Shown piece after piece: positions 5,411 through 7,261 of a stretch of 7,261 nucleotides of DNA. The number at the start of each line of letters is the position of its first letter. Within the stretch, counting starts at the first letter, position 1. Below the pieces are notes generated by a model. It was not told where the DNA came from. It saw only the letters and a program-made list of their open reading frames with translations, and ran no database searches. The stretch is from NCBI RefSeq assembly GCF_001556515.1, contig NZ_LSJA01000124.1:1-7261 (forward strand), read 5' to 3'. The stretch comes from Caulobacter sp. CCH9-E1 (GTDB lineage: Bacteria; Pseudomonadota; Alphaproteobacteria; Caulobacterales; Caulobacteraceae). A program made the position numbers and the translations under genes.

Positions 5411-5458
5411 CTTCCCCCTCCGGCGCTTCGCGCCACCTCCCCCGCTAGGGGGAGGATT
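5411..5458 (-). repeat. REP-like unit E, inverted partner of D
   Basis: On the - strand, hairpin 1 has arms CCTCCCCC/GGGGGAGG around a four-base loop (5436-5455), hairpin 2 has arms GGCGC/GCGCC around a three-base loop (5422-5434), and the tail GGAGGGGG lies towards unit D. Between D and E, 5388-5410 can pair with itself (GTCT/AGAC enclosing GCGG/CCGC), so the pair forms one larger REPIN-like structure. The rest of the gap to 5550 holds no gene I can support, only a weak GGGCT/AGCCC hairpin at 5481-5494. Confidence 0.8.
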
Positions 5459-5550
5459 TACTTGGCGCCTATGCGAAACCGGGCTTCAAAGCCCCCTTCG
5501 GGAACGGCCGCGGACAACTTCGCGCCGAAAGCCGGATCGCGCGCATGGAC

Positions 5551-5578
5551 TTGTCATGTTAGCGCTCCCATCTATAGC
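5551..5578 (+). promoter_or_regulatory. Sigma-70-type promoter with LacI-family operator in the spacer
   Basis: A -35 element TTGTCA (5551-5556) and a -10-like TATAGC (5573-5578) are separated by 16 bases. The spacer contains TGTTAGCGCTCCCA (5557-5570), a near-palindrome centred on AGCGCT. From memory it differs by one base from the TGTTAGCGCTACCA operator described for the C. crescentus xylose genes controlled by the LacI-type XylR. A repressor there would block RNA polymerase. Transcription would start near 5585, leaving a leader of about 27 bases before the GTG at 5612. Confidence 0.65.
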
Positions 5579-5611
5579 GATCGCAACGACAACACTTGCA
5601 GGACGACCAAA

Positions 5612-7195
5612 GTGCATCTGACCGGCCAGCTTCTGATCGGCGGCGAAAGCCGCAAGGGGACCAACGGCGAGATCAAGGGCGTCAATCCGGCGACCGGCGA
5701 GATCCTGGAGCCCGCGTTCGGCGGCGCGACCAAGGCTGATGTCGACGCGGCCGCGGCCCTGGCGCACGAGGCCTTCGCCAGCTACCGCGCCCTGCCCTAC
5801 GAGACCCGCGCCACCTTCCTGGAATCGATCGCCGAGCACATCGAGGCCATCGGCGACGACCTGATCGTCCGCACCATGGCCGAGACCGGCCTGCCCCGCC
5901 CGCGCCTGGAAGGCGAGCGCGGCCGCACCGTGGGCCAGCTGCGCCTGTTCGCCAGCGTGCTGCGCGACGGCGGCTTCCTGGAAGCTCGCATCGACCCGGC
6001 CCAGCCGGACCGCAAGCCGCTGCCGCGACCGGACCTGCGCCTGCGCAACGTGCCGCTCGGTCCCGTGGCCGTGTTCGGGGCGTCAAACTTCCCGCTGGCC
6101 TTCTCGGTGGCCGGCGGCGACACCGCCTCGGCCCTGGCGGCCGGCTGCCCGGTCATCGTCAAGGCTCACCCGGCTCACCCCGGCGCCTCGGAGCTGGTCG
6201 GCCGCGCCATCCAGGCCGCCGTCGCCGCCTGCGGCCTGCACCCGGGCGTGTTCTCGATGATCCACGACAGCGGCTACGAGGTCAGCCAGGCCCTGGTCGC
6301 CGATCCGCGCGTCAAGGCCGCCGGCTTCACCGGCTCGCGCCGCGGGGGCCTGGCCCTCCTGGCCATCGCCCAGGGCCGTCCCGAGCCGATCCCGTTCTAC
6401 GCCGAGATGAGCAGCATCAACCCGGTGATCATGCTGCCCGCCGCCCTGAAGGCGCGCGGCGCGGCGATCGCCCCGGACTTCGTGGCCGCCCTGACCCTGG
6501 GCGCGGGCCAGTTCTGCACCAATCCGGGCCTCATCCTGGCGATCGAGGGTCCCGAGCTGGACGCCTTCGTCGAAGCCGCCGGCAAGGCGGTCGAGGCGGC
6601 TCCGGCCTCGGTCATGCTGACCCCCGGCATCTGCCAGGCCTTCGCCCATGGGGTCGCGGCCCTGACCGAGGCCAAGGAAGTGACCACGGTCGCCCGCGGC
6701 GTCCCCGGTCCCGACGGCAGCCACACCGGCCGCGCGGCCCTGTTCAGCGTCGCGGCCAAGGACTTCCTGGCCAATCCGCACCTGCACGAGGAAGTGTTCG
6801 GCGCGGCCTCGGTCGTGGTCCGCGCCGCCGACCAGGCCGAGCTGGAGAAGGTGATCGCCGCTGTCGAAGGCCAGCTGACCATCGCCATCCACATGGACGA
6901 GGCCGACCACGGCATCGCCGCGGCCCTGCTGCCGACCCTGGAGCTGAAGGCCGGCCGCATTCTCGTGAACGGCTTCGGCACGGGCGTGGAAGTGGCCCCG
7001 GCCATGGTCCACGGCGGCCCGTTCCCGGCCACCAGCGACGGCCGCACGACCTCGGTAGGCACCCTGGCCATCGCCCGCTTCCTCCGCCCGGTCAGCTACC
7101 AGAACCTGCCCGAAGCCCTGCTGCCGGCCGAGCTGAAGACCGACAACCCGCTGGGCATCGCGCGGCGGGTCGATGGCAAGGTGATGGTCGGCTGA
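5612..7195 (+). CDS. Alpha-ketoglutarate semialdehyde dehydrogenase (2,5-dioxovalerate dehydrogenase family)
   Basis: The 527-residue product is an NAD(P)-dependent aldehyde dehydrogenase of the KGSADH type, which oxidises alpha-ketoglutarate semialdehyde to alpha-ketoglutarate at the end of oxidative pentose, hexarate or hydroxyproline breakdown. It shows [20 protein letters not shown] (145-164) with Asn159, the cofactor lysine Lys184 in [11 protein letters not shown], and GFTGSRRGG (238-246). The general base is Glu265 in [10 protein letters not shown], the nucleophile is Cys302 in [10 protein letters not shown], and EEVFG is at 393-397. The KAHPAHP and AEMSSINP variants mark this subfamily. 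The GTG start at 5612 is chosen because an AGGA lies eight bases upstream, the promoter ends just before it, and the length then fits the family. The frame is open far upstream, but that part crosses the repeats and the SDR gene. The subfamily is firm; the pathway is inferred. Confidence 0.92.
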   Translation: MHLTGQLLIGGESRKGTNGEIKGVNPATGEILEPAFGGATKADVDAAAALAHEAFASYRALPYETRATFLESIAEHIEAIGDDLIVRTMAETGLPRPRLEGERGRTVGQLRLFASVLRDGGFLEARIDPAQPDRKPLPRPDLRLRNVPLGPVAVFGASNFPLAFSVAGGDTASALAAGCPVIVKAHPAHPGASELVGRAIQAAVAACGLHPGVFSMIHDSGYEVSQALVADPRVKAAGFTGSRRGGLALLAIAQGRPEPIPFYAEMSSINPVIMLPAALKARGAAIAPDFVAALTLGAGQFCTNPGLILAIEGPELDAFVEAAGKAVEAAPASVMLTPGICQAFAHGVAALTEAKEVTTVARGVPGPDGSHTGRAALFSVAAKDFLANPHLHEEVFGAASVVVRAADQAELEKVIAAVEGQLTIAIHMDEADHGIAAALLPTLELKAGRILVNGFGTGVEVAPAMVHGGPFPATSDGRTTSVGTLAIARFLRPVSYQNLPEALLPAELKTDNPLGIARRVDGKVMVG

Positions 7196-7206
7196 GGGCG
7201 GATTTA

Positions 7207-7261
7207 AGATCCTCCCCCGCGATGCGGGGGAGGTGGCCCAGAGGGCCGGAGGGGGCTAGCT
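7207..7261 (+). repeat. REP-like unit F
   Basis: It starts AGATCC 11 bases after the aldehyde dehydrogenase stop. Hairpin 1 is at 7211-7233, hairpin 2 (GGCCC/GGGCC) at 7235-7247, and the tail is GGAGGGGGC. It is the inverted copy of the unit at 1-55 (53 of 55 identical). The G-rich tail points out of the window, so an inverted partner may follow, as for units D and E. It could also stabilise or end the dehydrogenase transcript, though no U-run follows hairpin 1. Confidence 0.9.

Noticed and set aside
5108..5611. N-terminal extension of the aldehyde dehydrogenase frame to 5108
   Set aside because: It overlaps the SDR gene in another frame, crosses the repeat pair and the promoter, and would make the enzyme far longer than its family.
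1..7261. The repeats as a CRISPR array
   Set aside because: The units are widely scattered, in both orientations, each with two hairpins, and there are no regular spacers or cas genes.
7207..7261. Rho-independent terminator after the aldehyde dehydrogenase
   Set aside because: The hairpins are strong but no T-run follows, and the same units occur before genes and inside the DUF559 coding region.

Overview
The window looks like a chromosomal segment of a Caulobacter-type alphaproteobacterium. The pointers are very high GC with strong G/C preference at third codon positions, a block of gene transfer agent (GTA) head genes in the order known from Rhodobacter and Caulobacter, an alphaproteobacterial-type LexA box, and a sugar-type LacI operator resembling the C. 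crescentus xylose operator. The genus is inferred, not proven.

Layout. Positions 1-55 hold a palindromic repeat unit. A Tn5-type bleomycin-resistance (ble/BLMT) homologue lies at 95-445 on the + strand. From 4397 down to 426 on the - strand runs the start of a GTA/HK97-type head and packaging operon: a putative small terminase, large terminase, portal, a small membrane/coiled-coil protein and the prohead protease. The operon is interrupted in two ways. A 466-bp cassette (2301-2766) sits antisense between terminase and portal; it consists of a DUF559 (Vsr-like) endonuclease gene enclosed by inverted copies of the palindromic repeat. The ble gene occupies the place after the protease where the major capsid gene is normally found. 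The divergent region 4398-4586 carries the likely GTA promoter and the leader of an SDR oxidoreductase gene (4587-5339, +). After a head-to-head pair of repeat units, a promoter with a LacI-type operator in its spacer drives a KGSADH-type aldehyde dehydrogenase (5612-7195, +). A last repeat unit ends the window (7207-7261).

How it fits together. The GTA proteins would build and fill the head; the terminase keeps recognisable ATPase and nuclease residues and the protease keeps its catalytic residues. The aldehyde dehydrogenase would make alpha-ketoglutarate from alpha-ketoglutarate semialdehyde, the last step of oxidative pentose and sugar-acid catabolism, which suits a sugar-responsive repressor.

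The most notable material is the repeat family. Six units occur, each made of two hairpins plus a G-rich tail. The second stem exists in four different sequences that all keep perfect pairing. One inverted pair encloses the DUF559 gene, whose last residues are encoded by the repeat itself. This looks like an endonuclease-linked counterpart of the REP/RAYT arrangement. A perfect GTTC-N7-GTTC LexA box just upstream of the portal gene is a second notable feature.
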